This document shows positions 36,075-45,800 of a stretch of 64,000 bases of DNA, piece after piece. Where the stretch lies: assembly GCF_020329435.1 (NCBI RefSeq), contig NZ_JAGKJK010000005.1, forward strand, positions 343,501 to 407,500. Direction: 5' to 3'. A program made the position numbers and the translations under genes. The first letter of the stretch is position 1. Each line of letters starts with the position of its first letter. The notes under the pieces are model-generated. The model saw only the letters and a list, made by a program, of their open reading frames with translations, had not been told where the DNA came from and did not search any database. This DNA comes from Bradyrhizobium hereditatis. GTDB lineage: Bacteria > Pseudomonadota > Alphaproteobacteria > Rhizobiales > Xanthobacteraceae.

Positions 36075-37136
36075 ATGCATTCGAAAACCGACAGCATCCA
36101 GTCCGTCGCGGAGACCCTGAGATACCCCTGGGAAAGCCACCCCGGCCATGATCAGGTCGTGGAGGTCATGCCCGGCGTGCTCTGGGCGCGCCTCAAACTG
36201 CCGTTCCGCCTCAATCATGTGAACATCTATTTGCTCGCCGACGGCGACGGCTGGACCATGGTCGATTCCGGTTTCGGCAACGAGGAATCGATTGCGGCTT
36301 GGACCACGCTGTTCGAGGGGCCGCTCGCCCATGTGAGGGTCAAGCGCCTGATCGTGACCCATTCGCACCCCGACCATGTCGGCCTGGCGGGCTGGATCAC
36401 GGAGCGCTTCAATTGCCCGCTCTACATGTCACAGGTGGAGTACCTCCAGTCGGTCTATCACCAGAACCGTGGCACCGAGGAACGTCGCAATGCGCAGCGC
36501 CTGTTCTTCCGACGCCATGGCATGGACGAGGATCTGACCGACAGGCTGCTAGGCCGCGGCCAGGACTATCTGAAGCGGGTTTCGGTGCTGCCGCCGTCCT
36601 ACCGCCGCATCTCGCATGGCGACGAGGTCGTGATCGGCACGCGGCGCTTCAAGGTGATCACCGGCGGCGGCCATGCGCTCGACCAGGTGATGCTGTACTG
36701 CGCCGCCGACAAGCTGTTCCTCTCCGCCGACCAGGTGCTGAGCAAGATCTCGCCCAATGTCAGCGTCTGGGCGGTCGAGCCCGACCAGAACTCGCTCGGC
36801 GAATACCTGGCCTCGCTCGCCAGCCTGACCACCACCCTGCCCTATGATGTGATGGTGCTGCCCGGCCACGGCGTGCCGTTCCACGGGCTGAAGACCCGGA
36901 TCAAGCAGCTCGCCGACCATCACGAGGATCGCTGCCGCCTGATCGCCGAAGCCTGCCGCGAGGAGCCGAAGACCTCCAAGGAGCTGGTGCCGGTGGTGTT
37001 CCACAAACACGTGCTGGACGAGCACCAGATGGGCTTTGCCGCCGGCGAACTGGTTGCTCACGTCAACTACATGCTGGTCGAGGGACGCCTGACCTGCGAG
37101 GTCACCGACGGCATTTTGCGGTTCCGCACCACCTGA
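36075..37136 (+). CDS. metallo-beta-lactamase fold hydrolase
   Basis: 353 residues. The metal motif HSHPDH is at 96-101; other ligands are in GGGHALDQV, SADQVL and LPGHG. The N-terminal 20 residues and a C-terminal helical extension (~270-353, ending HVNYMLVEGRLTCEV, a winged-helix-like tail) resemble LACTB2-type or glyoxalase-II-like MBL proteins. Substrate is unknown; hydrolysis of a thioester, phosphoester or lactone is possible. It converges with the malonyl-CoA decarboxylase gene. Confidence 0.9.
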   Translation: MHSKTDSIQSVAETLRYPWESHPGHDQVVEVMPGVLWARLKLPFRLNHVNIYLLADGDGWTMVDSGFGNEESIAAWTTLFEGPLAHVRVKRLIVTHSHPDHVGLAGWITERFNCPLYMSQVEYLQSVYHQNRGTEERRNAQRLFFRRHGMDEDLTDRLLGRGQDYLKRVSVLPPSYRRISHGDEVVIGTRRFKVITGGGHALDQVMLYCAADKLFLSADQVLSKISPNVSVWAVEPDQNSLGEYLASLASLTTTLPYDVMVLPGHGVPFHGLKTRIKQLADHHEDRCRLIAEACREEPKTSKELVPVVFHKHVLDEHQMGFAAGELVAHVNYMLVEGRLTCEVTDGILRFRTT

Positions 37137-37203
37137 GCGGCTGGCCTGCGCTGCCGCCTTGCACACGCAGGCTCCCGCAAACGTACCGTCCCTCACCGAG
37201 CCG

Positions 37204-38589
37204 CTAGGTGAAAGCGGACGATTCGCGGCGTTGCCGGGCCATGATCAACGCGTCCACGTCGGGCGACCGCACCACCGTGCCGTCATGGGCGAAGATCTCG
37301 TGGTTGGCCTCGATCGTCCCGGGATCGTAGAGGTAATTGACCATGATGCCGAAGGATTCCTCGATGCCGCGTGGCGCGGCATTGCCGAGCCAGTTGATGC
37401 GCTCCAGCCGCGCGCCATTGCCGAGATGAAAGCGCGCCACCGGATCGATCGGCGGCTTCGATGAGACCTGGCGCGTTAGATAGGTCGCACAATGGTGCAT
37501 CAGCCAGGGGCGCAGCGCCTCGCTTCGCGATGCGTGGCGCCACCACCCGTCGGTCTTCAGTTCAGCCAATCGAGCAGCGTCGGTCTCACTCGCATCTGCA
37601 AGCGTGGCTGTCAGCCAGCGGCGAAAACCCGGCACCGGCGACAGCGTGGAAAAACGAGTCAAATGCGGCAACTCGGCCTTCAACTCCTCCACCACCTGCT
37701 TGATCAGGAAATTGCCGAACGAAACGCCGCGCAGGCCGTCCTGGCAGTTTGAGATCGAGTAGAAGATCGCGGTGTCCGCGCGCTGCGCCCGTTGCCGCGC
37801 GGCATCGTCGTCGCCGTCCTGGACCAGCAGCGGCTGCACCGCTCCGGCGAGCCCCTGCACCAGCGCGACTTCAACAAAGATCAAGGGTTCGCCCGGAAGC
37901 GCCGGGTGAAAGAAAGCAAAGCAGCGGCGATCGGGCGCCAGGCGGCGGCGCAGATCATCCCAGCCCTGAATCTCGTGCACTGCCTCATAGGCGATCAGCT
38001 TGTCGAGCAGCGCCGCCGGCGACTGCCAGTCGATCCGCCGCAGTTCGAGAAAGCCGCGGTTGAACCAGGACGCAAACAGATGCTTGAGATCGCCATCCAG
38101 CGACTTCAGAGCCGGCTCGTCGCGGAGATGCGCCGTCAGCTCCTTGCGCATGGCGACGAGCGCGCTGGTGCCGCCGGTCGCCATGTTCATTCGCCGCAAA
38201 AGCTCCTGACGCGGCGGATCGGCGGCTTGCGCCAGCCGCGCCGCGCTCTCGGCCGTGGCGCCGGCAAGATAGGCTTGCGCGGCGGCTTGCAACGCGGCGG
38301 CGTCAGGAAGGAAATTGCTGGCGAGATGGCGGTGGAAGCGGTGGCGATCCTCGGCATCGAGGCCCTGCAGGACGTCGTGCAGCTCGCGGGCGACCACTGC
38401 GCCAGAGGCTTCGCCGCGTTCGGACAGCAAGGCTGCCGCGAGCCGCTTCGCCTGATCGAGCGGCGAGATGACATCGGCCGCGGATCCCTCGTCGGCGCTG
38501 CTGCGCAGGCCGAGCGAAATCCGAAGCCGCTCCAGCCAGGACGGCCCAGGCTGCGCGTCGCGAAAGCTGCTTGTTCGGGCGATCTTCAT
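37204..38589 (-). CDS. malonyl-CoA decarboxylase
   Basis: 461 residues from the ATG at 38589, preceded by AGAAGGA. The family (MLYCD/MatA) converts malonyl-CoA to acetyl-CoA and CO2. The N-terminal half is the helical tetramerisation domain; the C-terminal half is the GNAT-like catalytic domain with IFVEVALVQGLAG, AIFYSISNCQDGLRGVSFGN and FSTLSPVPGFRRWL, and a terminal HEIFAHDGTVV. FSTLSPVPGF carries the catalytic Ser and the downstream HLGNGARLERINW the catalytic His. The gene follows the mdcA-like gene by four bases, so they form one unit. Confidence 0.93.
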   Translation of the reverse strand: MKIARTSSFRDAQPGPSWLERLRISLGLRSSADEGSAADVISPLDQAKRLAAALLSERGEASGAVVARELHDVLQGLDAEDRHRFHRHLASNFLPDAAALQAAAQAYLAGATAESAARLAQAADPPRQELLRRMNMATGGTSALVAMRKELTAHLRDEPALKSLDGDLKHLFASWFNRGFLELRRIDWQSPAALLDKLIAYEAVHEIQGWDDLRRRLAPDRRCFAFFHPALPGEPLIFVEVALVQGLAGAVQPLLVQDGDDDAARQRAQRADTAIFYSISNCQDGLRGVSFGNFLIKQVVEELKAELPHLTRFSTLSPVPGFRRWLTATLADASETDAARLAELKTDGWWRHASRSEALRPWLMHHCATYLTRQVSSKPPIDPVARFHLGNGARLERINWLGNAAPRGIEESFGIMVNYLYDPGTIEANHEIFAHDGTVVRSPDVDALIMARQRRESSAFT

Positions 38590-38593
38590 GACG

Positions 38594-40282
38594 TTATCCT
38601 TCTGCGGAATGGATGGCCGGCTTCGCCTGGACGTCGGCCCTCGCGACTGACGGCCGAAGGAATTTCGCCGGCGGCGCATAAAGTCCGCCGGAGCAGGCGA
38701 CGAGATCGCCGAGGGTGCGCGCCGCAAGCAGATCGCGCGTGGCTGTCGTGGCGTCGATGCCGAGATCGGACGGCCGCATCACGATGCCGCGCCTGCGCAA
38801 GTCCTCGGTCACGCGGACCGACCGCGCGCGCCCGAATTCGGTATCTCCGGCAATAGCGCGCAGCGCTGCCGCGCGCTCTTCCGCTGAGCGGCAAAGCAGA
38901 AGATTTGCGACGCCTTCCTCGGTGATCACATGCGTGACGTCATCGCCGTAGATCATCACTGGCGGCAATGCGAAGCCCGCAGCCGCCAGGTCGAACGCAT
39001 CCAACCGTTCGACAAAGCTCGGCGCGCCATTGGGCTGCCGGGTCTGGACCATCTGCACGACAAGCTTGCGCCCGCGGATGGTTTCGCCGACCTCCCTGCC
39101 CGCACGCAGCCAGGCCGGACTGCCATGCCGCCGGCCGCGCGCATCGGCGCCCATATTCGGCGCACCGCCGAAACCGGTGATCCGGTCCTTCGTTGCCGTG
39201 GAGCTGTTACCCTCAGCGTCGATCTGCAACGTGCCGCCGATGAAGAGATCGCAGGCATATTGCCCGGCGACCTGGGCCAACGCGCGGTTCGAGCGCAAAT
39301 TCCCGTCGCTGCCCACCGGAAACACGTCGGCACGCGCCGACATGTATCGCTCCATGCCGAGCTCGGAGCCGAAGCAATAGACGTTGTCGACGAAGCCGGC
39401 CTCGATCGCGGGGATCAGCGTCGGGTGCGGATTGAGCACGAAGTGTCTTGCGATCTTGCCCTTTAGTCCGCGCGTTGCGGCGAAAGTCGGAAGGATCAAT
39501 TCGATCGCCGCCGTGGCGTAACCGATGCCGTGATTGAGTCGCTGTACTTCGTAGGGCTCATAGACGGCGGCAATCGCCATCATCGCCATCAGGATGTTCT
39601 GGTCGCGGACCTTTGCGGGATCCCGCGTGAACAGCGGCTCGATGAAGTATGGCTTTGGGCCTGGGACGACGAAGTCGACCCAATCGCCGGGAATGTCGAC
39701 CCGCGGCAAGCGATCGACGATCTCATTGACCTGAGCCACCACGATGCCGCCACGGAAGGCGGTCGCCTCGGTGATGACAGGCGTGTCCTCGGTGTTCGGA
39801 CCCGTATAGAGGTTGCCGTCGCGATCGGCCTTGTCGGCTACGATTAACGCAACACGCGGCGTCAGGTCGACCAGCATCCGCCCGTAAAGTTCGAGATAAG
39901 TGTGGATCGCGCCGATCTTCAACGAACCCGTTGCGACCAGTTCGGCGAGCTTGCGGCTTTGCGGGCCGGCAAAGGCAAAGTCGAGCCGGTTGGCGATACC
40001 GCGCTCAAACACGGCAAGGTGATCGGGCAAGGCCAGCACCGACTGCACCATGTGAAGATCATGCAGTCGCGCAGGAGCGGCCTTGGCGAGTGCCGCAGAG
40101 AGAAAATCGGCCTGCTTCTGGTTATCACCTTCGACCGCGACACGGTCGAAGGGCTCGATGACGGCCTCAAGCAGCGCCGTGGCGCGATCGGGCGGACACA
40201 CTTTTCCGCTGCCACAGACCGATTGAGCCCTGCGCAAGCGATCGCCGCGGTTTGTCGATCTCGGGGTTGGTTGTTGTGACAT
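38594..40282 (-). CDS. MdcA-like malonate:acetyl CoA (or ACP) transferase
   Basis: 562 residues. It matches MdcA, the alpha subunit of malonate decarboxylase, which transfers malonyl groups from free malonate in exchange for acetyl. Seen: VAVEGDNQKQADFLSAALAK, GLKGKIARHFVLNPHPTLIP, DVFPVGSDGNLRSNRALAQ, CDLFIGGTLQIDAEGNSSTA and FGGAPNMGADARGRRHGSPAW. The mdcB-mdcH genes for the ACP, carboxylyl transferase and ACP maturation are absent. A malonyl-CoA decarboxylase follows instead, so it may act as malonate:acetyl-CoA transferase. A LysR gene is divergent. Confidence 0.88.
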   Translation of the reverse strand: MSQQPTPRSTNRGDRLRRAQSVCGSGKVCPPDRATALLEAVIEPFDRVAVEGDNQKQADFLSAALAKAAPARLHDLHMVQSVLALPDHLAVFERGIANRLDFAFAGPQSRKLAELVATGSLKIGAIHTYLELYGRMLVDLTPRVALIVADKADRDGNLYTGPNTEDTPVITEATAFRGGIVVAQVNEIVDRLPRVDIPGDWVDFVVPGPKPYFIEPLFTRDPAKVRDQNILMAMMAIAAVYEPYEVQRLNHGIGYATAAIELILPTFAATRGLKGKIARHFVLNPHPTLIPAIEAGFVDNVYCFGSELGMERYMSARADVFPVGSDGNLRSNRALAQVAGQYACDLFIGGTLQIDAEGNSSTATKDRITGFGGAPNMGADARGRRHGSPAWLRAGREVGETIRGRKLVVQMVQTRQPNGAPSFVERLDAFDLAAAGFALPPVMIYGDDVTHVITEEGVANLLLCRSAEERAAALRAIAGDTEFGRARSVRVTEDLRRRGIVMRPSDLGIDATTATRDLLAARTLGDLVACSGGLYAPPAKFLRPSVARADVQAKPAIHSAEG

Positions 40283-40340
40283 CGTGAGCCCTTTCCGTGG
40301 TCTGGGATAGCGATGACCAAAATGTACGGACGGGTCATTG

Positions 40341-40364
40341 ATTATAAAAACAGTATTTTATAAT
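40341..40364. promoter_or_regulatory. candidate LysR operator between mdcA-like gene and regulator
   Basis: A near-perfect AT-rich palindrome: ATTATAAAA (40341-40349) and TTTTATAAT (40356-40364). Direct copies of CATTGAT flank it. It lies in the 112-base divergent promoter region, the usual site of LysR autoregulation and target activation. Confidence 0.6.
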
Positions 40365-40394
40365 ATCATTGATCGTCAAACATGATCAGTTGTT

Positions 40395-41273
40395 ATGCTC
40401 GAATTCGACCTCCTCCGCACCTTCGTCGCCGTGGCCGATTGCGGCGGCTTCCACCGTGCGGCCGAACAGCTCCACCTCACGCAGTCGACGGTAAGCCAGC
40501 AGATCAAGCGCCTCGAACTCGAAACCAGGCGGCCGCTGTTCCGCCGCACCACGCGGACGGTCGCGTTGACCGACGACGGCGAGATGCTGCTGGATGACGC
40601 GCGTCGGCTCCTGCAGCTCGAAGAAGCGGCGCGCCGCCGCCTCAACGCCCCGCAACTGTCCGGTATCGTGCGCTTGGGCGCGGTGGAGGAAGTAGCCAGC
40701 GGTTCGCTGCCGCCCGCTCTCGGCCGCTTCGCCAAATTGCATCCGAACGTGAAGCTCGAGGTTCAGATCGGCGTCAGTTCCGAACTGATCGGACAGCTCG
40801 ACGCCGGACGACTTGACGTGGTGCTGGCCAAACGTCCGCTCGGCACATCACGCGGGCGTCTTGCGTGGCGCGAGCCGCTATTGTGGACCGCCGCAGAAAC
40901 CTTCGAACTCTCTCCCGGGGCCCCGTTGCCGCTGGCGCTGTACCGCGAGCATTCGGTGTCGCGCGAGGCCGCACTTCAAGCACTGCGCACCAGCGATCTT
41001 TCCTGGGAGATCGTCTACACCAGCCCCAGCCTGACCGGTGTCCGCGCCGCAGGCTTGGCCGGCCTTGCCGTTACACCCTTGCCGGTGAGCGCCATCGTCG
41101 GCGGCTTACGCGTTCTCGGCGCCAAGGAGGGGCTGCCGCGCCTTCCCGATCTCGAATTCGCGATCTTTGAGCGGGATCGGCCGGCGGCCGCAGCGGCGGC
41201 ACTGGCTGCAACACTGGCATCTTTGGCGCCGGCTGCAGAACGTGCCGTTCACAGGACCAAGAGGCGCAACTAG
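40395..41273 (+). CDS. LysR family regulator of the malonate genes
   Basis: 292 residues. Residues 1-60 form the LysR winged helix (LLRTFVAVADCGGFHRAAEQ, LHLTQSTVSQQIKRLE), and residues ~90-280 the periplasmic-binding-type effector domain. Its divergent position from the mdcA-like gene, with a palindrome between, suggests it responds to malonate or a derivative. Effector identity is inference. The N terminus begins MLEFDLLRTF, so the start at 40395 is secure. Confidence 0.9.
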   Translation: MLEFDLLRTFVAVADCGGFHRAAEQLHLTQSTVSQQIKRLELETRRPLFRRTTRTVALTDDGEMLLDDARRLLQLEEAARRRLNAPQLSGIVRLGAVEEVASGSLPPALGRFAKLHPNVKLEVQIGVSSELIGQLDAGRLDVVLAKRPLGTSRGRLAWREPLLWTAAETFELSPGAPLPLALYREHSVSREAALQALRTSDLSWEIVYTSPSLTGVRAAGLAGLAVTPLPVSAIVGGLRVLGAKEGLPRLPDLEFAIFERDRPAAAAAALAATLASLAPAAERAVHRTKRRN

Positions 41274-41277
41274 CGCC

Positions 41278-41291
41278 TTGATCCGCATCAA
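41278..41291 (+). promoter_or_regulatory. FixK2/FNR-type box upstream of hemA
   Basis: TTGATCCGCATCAA: perfect TTGAT/ATCAA arms with a four-base spacer, the FixK2/FNR consensus. Its centre lies about 134 bases before the hemA ATG, so with a class II promoter the leader would be roughly 90 bases. Microaerobic, FixLJ-dependent control of hemA is known in Bradyrhizobium, which supports a functional site. Confidence 0.8.
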
Positions 41292-41418
41292 CATTTGAGC
41301 CGGCTAAGTAGCATTCCGGAGCTGCGCTGAAATGTGGGAATTCGCATAGACACCAAAGCTGGAAACGCTCTAAAAAGACGCGACGCCAATCCGGCCGGTT
41401 CCGTTCCAGGTCTTTGCG

Positions 41419-42648
41419 ATGGACTACAGCAAATTCTTCAATACCGCCCTCAACCGCCTGCATGACGAGCGGCGCTACCGCGTGTTCGCCGACCTCGAGC
41501 GGATCGCGGGACGCTTTCCGCATGCGGTCTGGCACTCGCCGAAGGGCAAGCGCGACGTCGTGATCTGGTGCTCCAACGATTATCTCGGCATGGGTCAACA
41601 CCCGAAGGTGGTCGGCGCCATGGTGGAAACCGCGACCCGCGTCGGCACCGGCGCCGGTGGCACCCGCAACATCGCGGGCACCCATCATCCCCTGGTGCAA
41701 CTCGAGCAGGAGCTGGCTGACCTGCACGGCAAGGAAGCGTCGCTGCTGTTCACCTCGGGCTATGTCTCGAACCAGACCGGCATCTCCACGATCGCCAAGC
41801 TGATCCCGAACTGCCTCATTCTATCTGACGCGCTCAACCACAATTCGATGATCGAGGGCGTGCGCCAGGCCGGCTGCGAACGGCAGATCTTCCGCCATAA
41901 CGACCTCGCGCATCTCGAGGAACTCTTGATCGCGGCAGGCCCCGACCGGCCCAAGCTGATCGTCTGCGAGAGCCTCTATTCGATGGACGGCGACGTCGCA
42001 CCGCTCGCCAAGATCTGCGACCTCGCCGAGAAATACGGCGCCATGACCTATGTCGACGAGGTTCATGCGGTCGGCATGTACGGCCCGCGCGGCGGCGGCA
42101 TCGCCGAGCGTGACGGCGTCATGCACCGCATCGACGTACTCGAAGGCACGCTCGCAAAAGCGTTCGGCTGCCTCGGCGGCTATATCGCTGGCAAGGCCGA
42201 GATCATCGACGCGGTCCGCTCCTATGCGCCGGGCTTCATCTTCACCACCGCGCTGCCGCCGGCGATCTGCTCGGCCGCGACTGCCGCGATCCGGCACCTG
42301 AAGACCTCGAACTGGGAGCGCGAGCGCCACCAGGACCGCGCCGCCCGCGTCAAGGCGATCCTCAACGCCGCCGGGCTGCCTGTCATGTCGAGCGACACCC
42401 ATATCGTGCCGCTGTTCGTCGGCGATCCCGAGAAGTGCAAGCAGGCCTCCGACATCCTCCTGGAGGAGCACGGCATCTACATCCAGCCGATCAACTATCC
42501 GACGGTCGCCAAGGGAACCGAGCGGCTGCGGATCACGCCCTCGCCCTACCACGATGACGGCCTGATCGATCGGCTCGCCGAAGCGCTGCTCCAGGTCTGG
42601 GACCGCCTCGGCCTCAAGTTGAACAGGAAATCGCTGGCGGCCGAGTAA
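41419..42648 (+). CDS. hemA: 5-aminolevulinate synthase
   Basis: 409 residues, full length. It condenses glycine and succinyl-CoA to 5-aminolevulinate (C4/Shemin pathway), with PLP. Lys247 in [13 protein letters not shown] forms the PLP aldimine. Glycine- and CoA-contact segments are recognisable: [51 protein letters not shown] and [10 protein letters not shown]. The start [14 protein letters not shown] is standard. A FixK2-type box lies upstream, so low-oxygen induction is expected. It is followed by a hairpin terminator. Confidence 0.98.
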   Translation: MDYSKFFNTALNRLHDERRYRVFADLERIAGRFPHAVWHSPKGKRDVVIWCSNDYLGMGQHPKVVGAMVETATRVGTGAGGTRNIAGTHHPLVQLEQELADLHGKEASLLFTSGYVSNQTGISTIAKLIPNCLILSDALNHNSMIEGVRQAGCERQIFRHNDLAHLEELLIAAGPDRPKLIVCESLYSMDGDVAPLAKICDLAEKYGAMTYVDEVHAVGMYGPRGGGIAERDGVMHRIDVLEGTLAKAFGCLGGYIAGKAEIIDAVRSYAPGFIFTTALPPAICSAATAAIRHLKTSNWERERHQDRAARVKAILNAAGLPVMSSDTHIVPLFVGDPEKCKQASDILLEEHGIYIQPINYPTVAKGTERLRITPSPYHDDGLIDRLAEALLQVWDRLGLKLNRKSLAAE

Positions 42649-42673
42649 CCCTATCCCGCCAAACCTTCGCAAA

Positions 42674-42706
42674 TTGGGCCGGTCGCGCGATGCGCTGCCG
42701 GCCCAA
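42674..42706 (+). terminator. hairpin terminator candidate after hemA
   Basis: TTGGGCCGG (42674-42682) pairs with CCGGCCCAA (42698-42706) around 15 bases. No T run follows, so it may be an intrinsic terminator of weak type or only an mRNA hairpin. Confidence 0.5.
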
Positions 42707-42805
42707 AGCGTTTATATTGCCTTCCTCCGGCCGAGACGCCCGCGCGTCCGGCCGGCGCGAAGAAGCACGTCCGCATCAAGTGACGGGAGAGGGAGACCCG
42801 CAGCG

Positions 42806-45800
42806 ATGCTGCACGACTGGGGCGTAATCGCCGCCGCGTTCGCCTATATCGGACTATTGTTCGTCGTCGCCAGCTATGGCGACCGCCTGTCGCCGAGCCA
42901 GCGCGGCCGCGCCAGCATGATGATCTATCCGCTGTCGCTGGCGATCTACTGCACCTCCTGGACTTTCTTCGGCTCGGTCGGCTTCGCCACCCGCACTAGT
43001 GTCGAGTTCCTCGCCATCTATGTCGGCCCGATCCTGATGATCGGGCTGTGCACGCCGCTGCTCAAGCGGGTGATTCATCTCGCCAAATCGCAGAACATCA
43101 CCTCGATCGCCGACTTCATCGCGGCGCGCTACGGCAAAAGCCAGGCAGTCGCCGCCACGGTCGCTGTCATCGCGATCGTGGGTTCCGTGCCCTATATCGC
43201 GCTGCAGCTCAAGGCAGTGGCCTCCTCGCTGGAGACGATCCTCAGCGAAGACAAGCTGTTCTCCTCGATCCCGATCATTGGCGACATCGCGCTGGTCGTG
43301 ACGCTGGCGATGGCAGCGTTCGCGGTGCTGTTCGGCACCCGCCAGACCGACGCCACGGAGCACCAGCACGGCCTGATGCTGGCGATCGCCACCGAATCCA
43401 TTGTCAAGCTGGTGGCCTTTCTCGCCGCCGGCGCCTTCGTCACTTTCTGGATGTTCACGCCGGTCGAGCTGATCGAACGAGCGATGAAGACGCCCGAGGC
43501 GGTGCGCGCCATCAGCTACGTGCCGTCGATCGGCAATTTCCTGACCATGACGCTGCTGTCGTTCTGCGCGATCATGCTGCTGCCGCGCCAGTTCCACGTC
43601 AGCGTGGTCGAAAATTCCAGCCCCGAGGAGGTCCGCCGCGCCCGCTGGCTGTTTCCGCTCTATCTGGTCGCCATCAATCTGTTCGTGATTCCGATCGCGA
43701 TCGCGGGTCTCGTCACCTTCCCGTTCGGCGCCGTCGACAGCGATATGTATGTGCTGGCGTTGCCGATCGAGGCGAATTCCACGCTGCTCAGCATTGCCGT
43801 GTTCGTTGGCGGCCTTTCGGCTGCCACCGCAATGGTGATCGTGGAATGCGTCGCGCTCTCGATCATGGTCTCGAACGACCTCGTTTTGCCGATGGTGCTG
43901 CAGGGCAGCCCCACGGCGCGCGACGGCAGCAAGGCTTTTGGCGATTTCCTGCTCAGGATACGGCGCATCGCGATCTTCGCCATCATGGTGATGGCGTATT
44001 TCTACTATCGCGCGCTCGGCAACACCCAGCTCGCGGCGATTGGCCTGTTGTCGTTCGCCGCGCTCGCGCAACTGGCGCCGGCCTTTTTCGGCGGCCTGTT
44101 GTGGCGGCAGGGCACTGCGCGCGGAGCGATGGTCGGCATGCTGGTCGGCGTCGCGGTGTGGTTCTACACGCTGTTCCTGCCGAGCTTCCTGGAAGGTAGT
44201 ACAGCCGGTCTCTTATTCTTGCAGCAAGGCCCGTTCGGCATCACGGCGCTGCGCCCGCAGGCGCTGCTCGGCACCGATCTGCCGCCCTTGATGCACGGCG
44301 TGTTCTGGTCGCTCGCGCTCAACATCGTGACCTATGTCCTGATATCGATCGCGCGCCAGCCGTCCTCGATCGAACGGCTACAGGCGGACTTGTTCGTGCC
44401 GAACACGCTGACGCCGATTGCTCCGCCCTTCCGGCGCTGGCGCACCACAGTGACGGTGCAGGACATCCAGAGCACGGTGGCGCAATATCTCGGTCCCGAG
44501 CGTGCTGCCCAGGCCTTCGAAAACTTTGCCGCCGGTCATCCCGGCAATCTCGATCCGACCGCGCCGGCCGATTTCGAGCTGCTGCAATACGCCGAGCGGC
44601 TGATCGCCTCCTCGATCGGGGCGGCATCCTCGCGCCTCGTGATGTCGCTTCTGTTGCGCAAGCGCACCGTCTCCGCGAAGGCCGCGCTCAAGCTGCTCGA
44701 CGATTCCCACGCCGCGCTGCACTTCAACCGCGAGATCCTGCAGACCGCGCTCAACCATGTACGCCAGGGCATCGCAGTGTTCGATGCCGATCTGCAGCTG
44801 ATCTGCTCGAACCGCCAGTTCGGCGAAATTCTCGCGCTGCCGCCGCATCTGGTGCAACTCGGCATTCCCCTGCAGGAGATCCTCGAATTCATGGGCGCGG
44901 TCAGCGCCTCCGGCGCCGACGATCCCGACACGCTGCTGCAGCGGCGGCTGGAGGCCTACACCACTGAGGGCGAGCCCTATCTGGAACGGCTGCCCGACCG
45001 CCACATGGTCATCGAGGTGCGTTCCAACCGGATGCCGGGCGGCGGCTTCGTCATCACTTTCTCCGACGTAACGCCGAGCTTCGAGGCCGCCGAGGCGCTG
45101 GAGCGCGCCAATGCAACACTGGAAAAGCGCGTGCGCGACCGCACCGAGGAGTTGACCCGCCTCAACTCCGAGCTGGCGCGGGCCAAGAGCACGGCCGAGG
45201 ATGCCAACATCTCGAAGACGCGGTTCCTGGCCGCCGCCAGCCACGACATTCTGCAGCCGCTCAACGCGGCACGGCTTTATGTGACGAGCCTCGTCGAACG
45301 GCAGAACGGCGGCGAGGATTCGCGCCTGGTCGAAAACATCGACGACTCGCTGGAGGCGATCGAGGAGATCCTCGGCGCGCTGCTGGATATCTCGCGGCTC
45401 GATGCGGGAGCGATGACGACCTCGATCTCAAGCTTCAAGATGGCCGACCTGATGCGCTCGCTCGAAATCGAATTCGCGCCAATCGCCCGCGCCAAGGGGC
45501 TGGAGCTGACCTTCGTGCCCTGCTCGCTGCCGGTGCAATCCGACCGCTCGCTGCTGCGGCGGCTGCTCCAGAATTTCATCTCGAACGCCATCAAATATAC
45601 GCCGCGCGGGCGCGTGCTGATCGGCTGCCGCCGTCACGGACAGTCGCTGCAGATCGGAGTCTACGACACCGGCGTCGGCATTCCCGTGACCAAGCGCAGC
45701 GAGATCTTCAAGGAGTTTCACCGCCTCGAACAGGGCGCGCGAATCGCGCGCGGCCTCGGCCTTGGCCTGTCGATCGTCGAGCGGCTGGCGCGCGTGCTCA

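Noticed and set aside
42854..44071. Leftward 405-codon frame opposite the symporter-kinase gene
   Set aside because: Highly Arg/His/Asp-rich antisense reading of membrane helices, typical of high-GC shadows.
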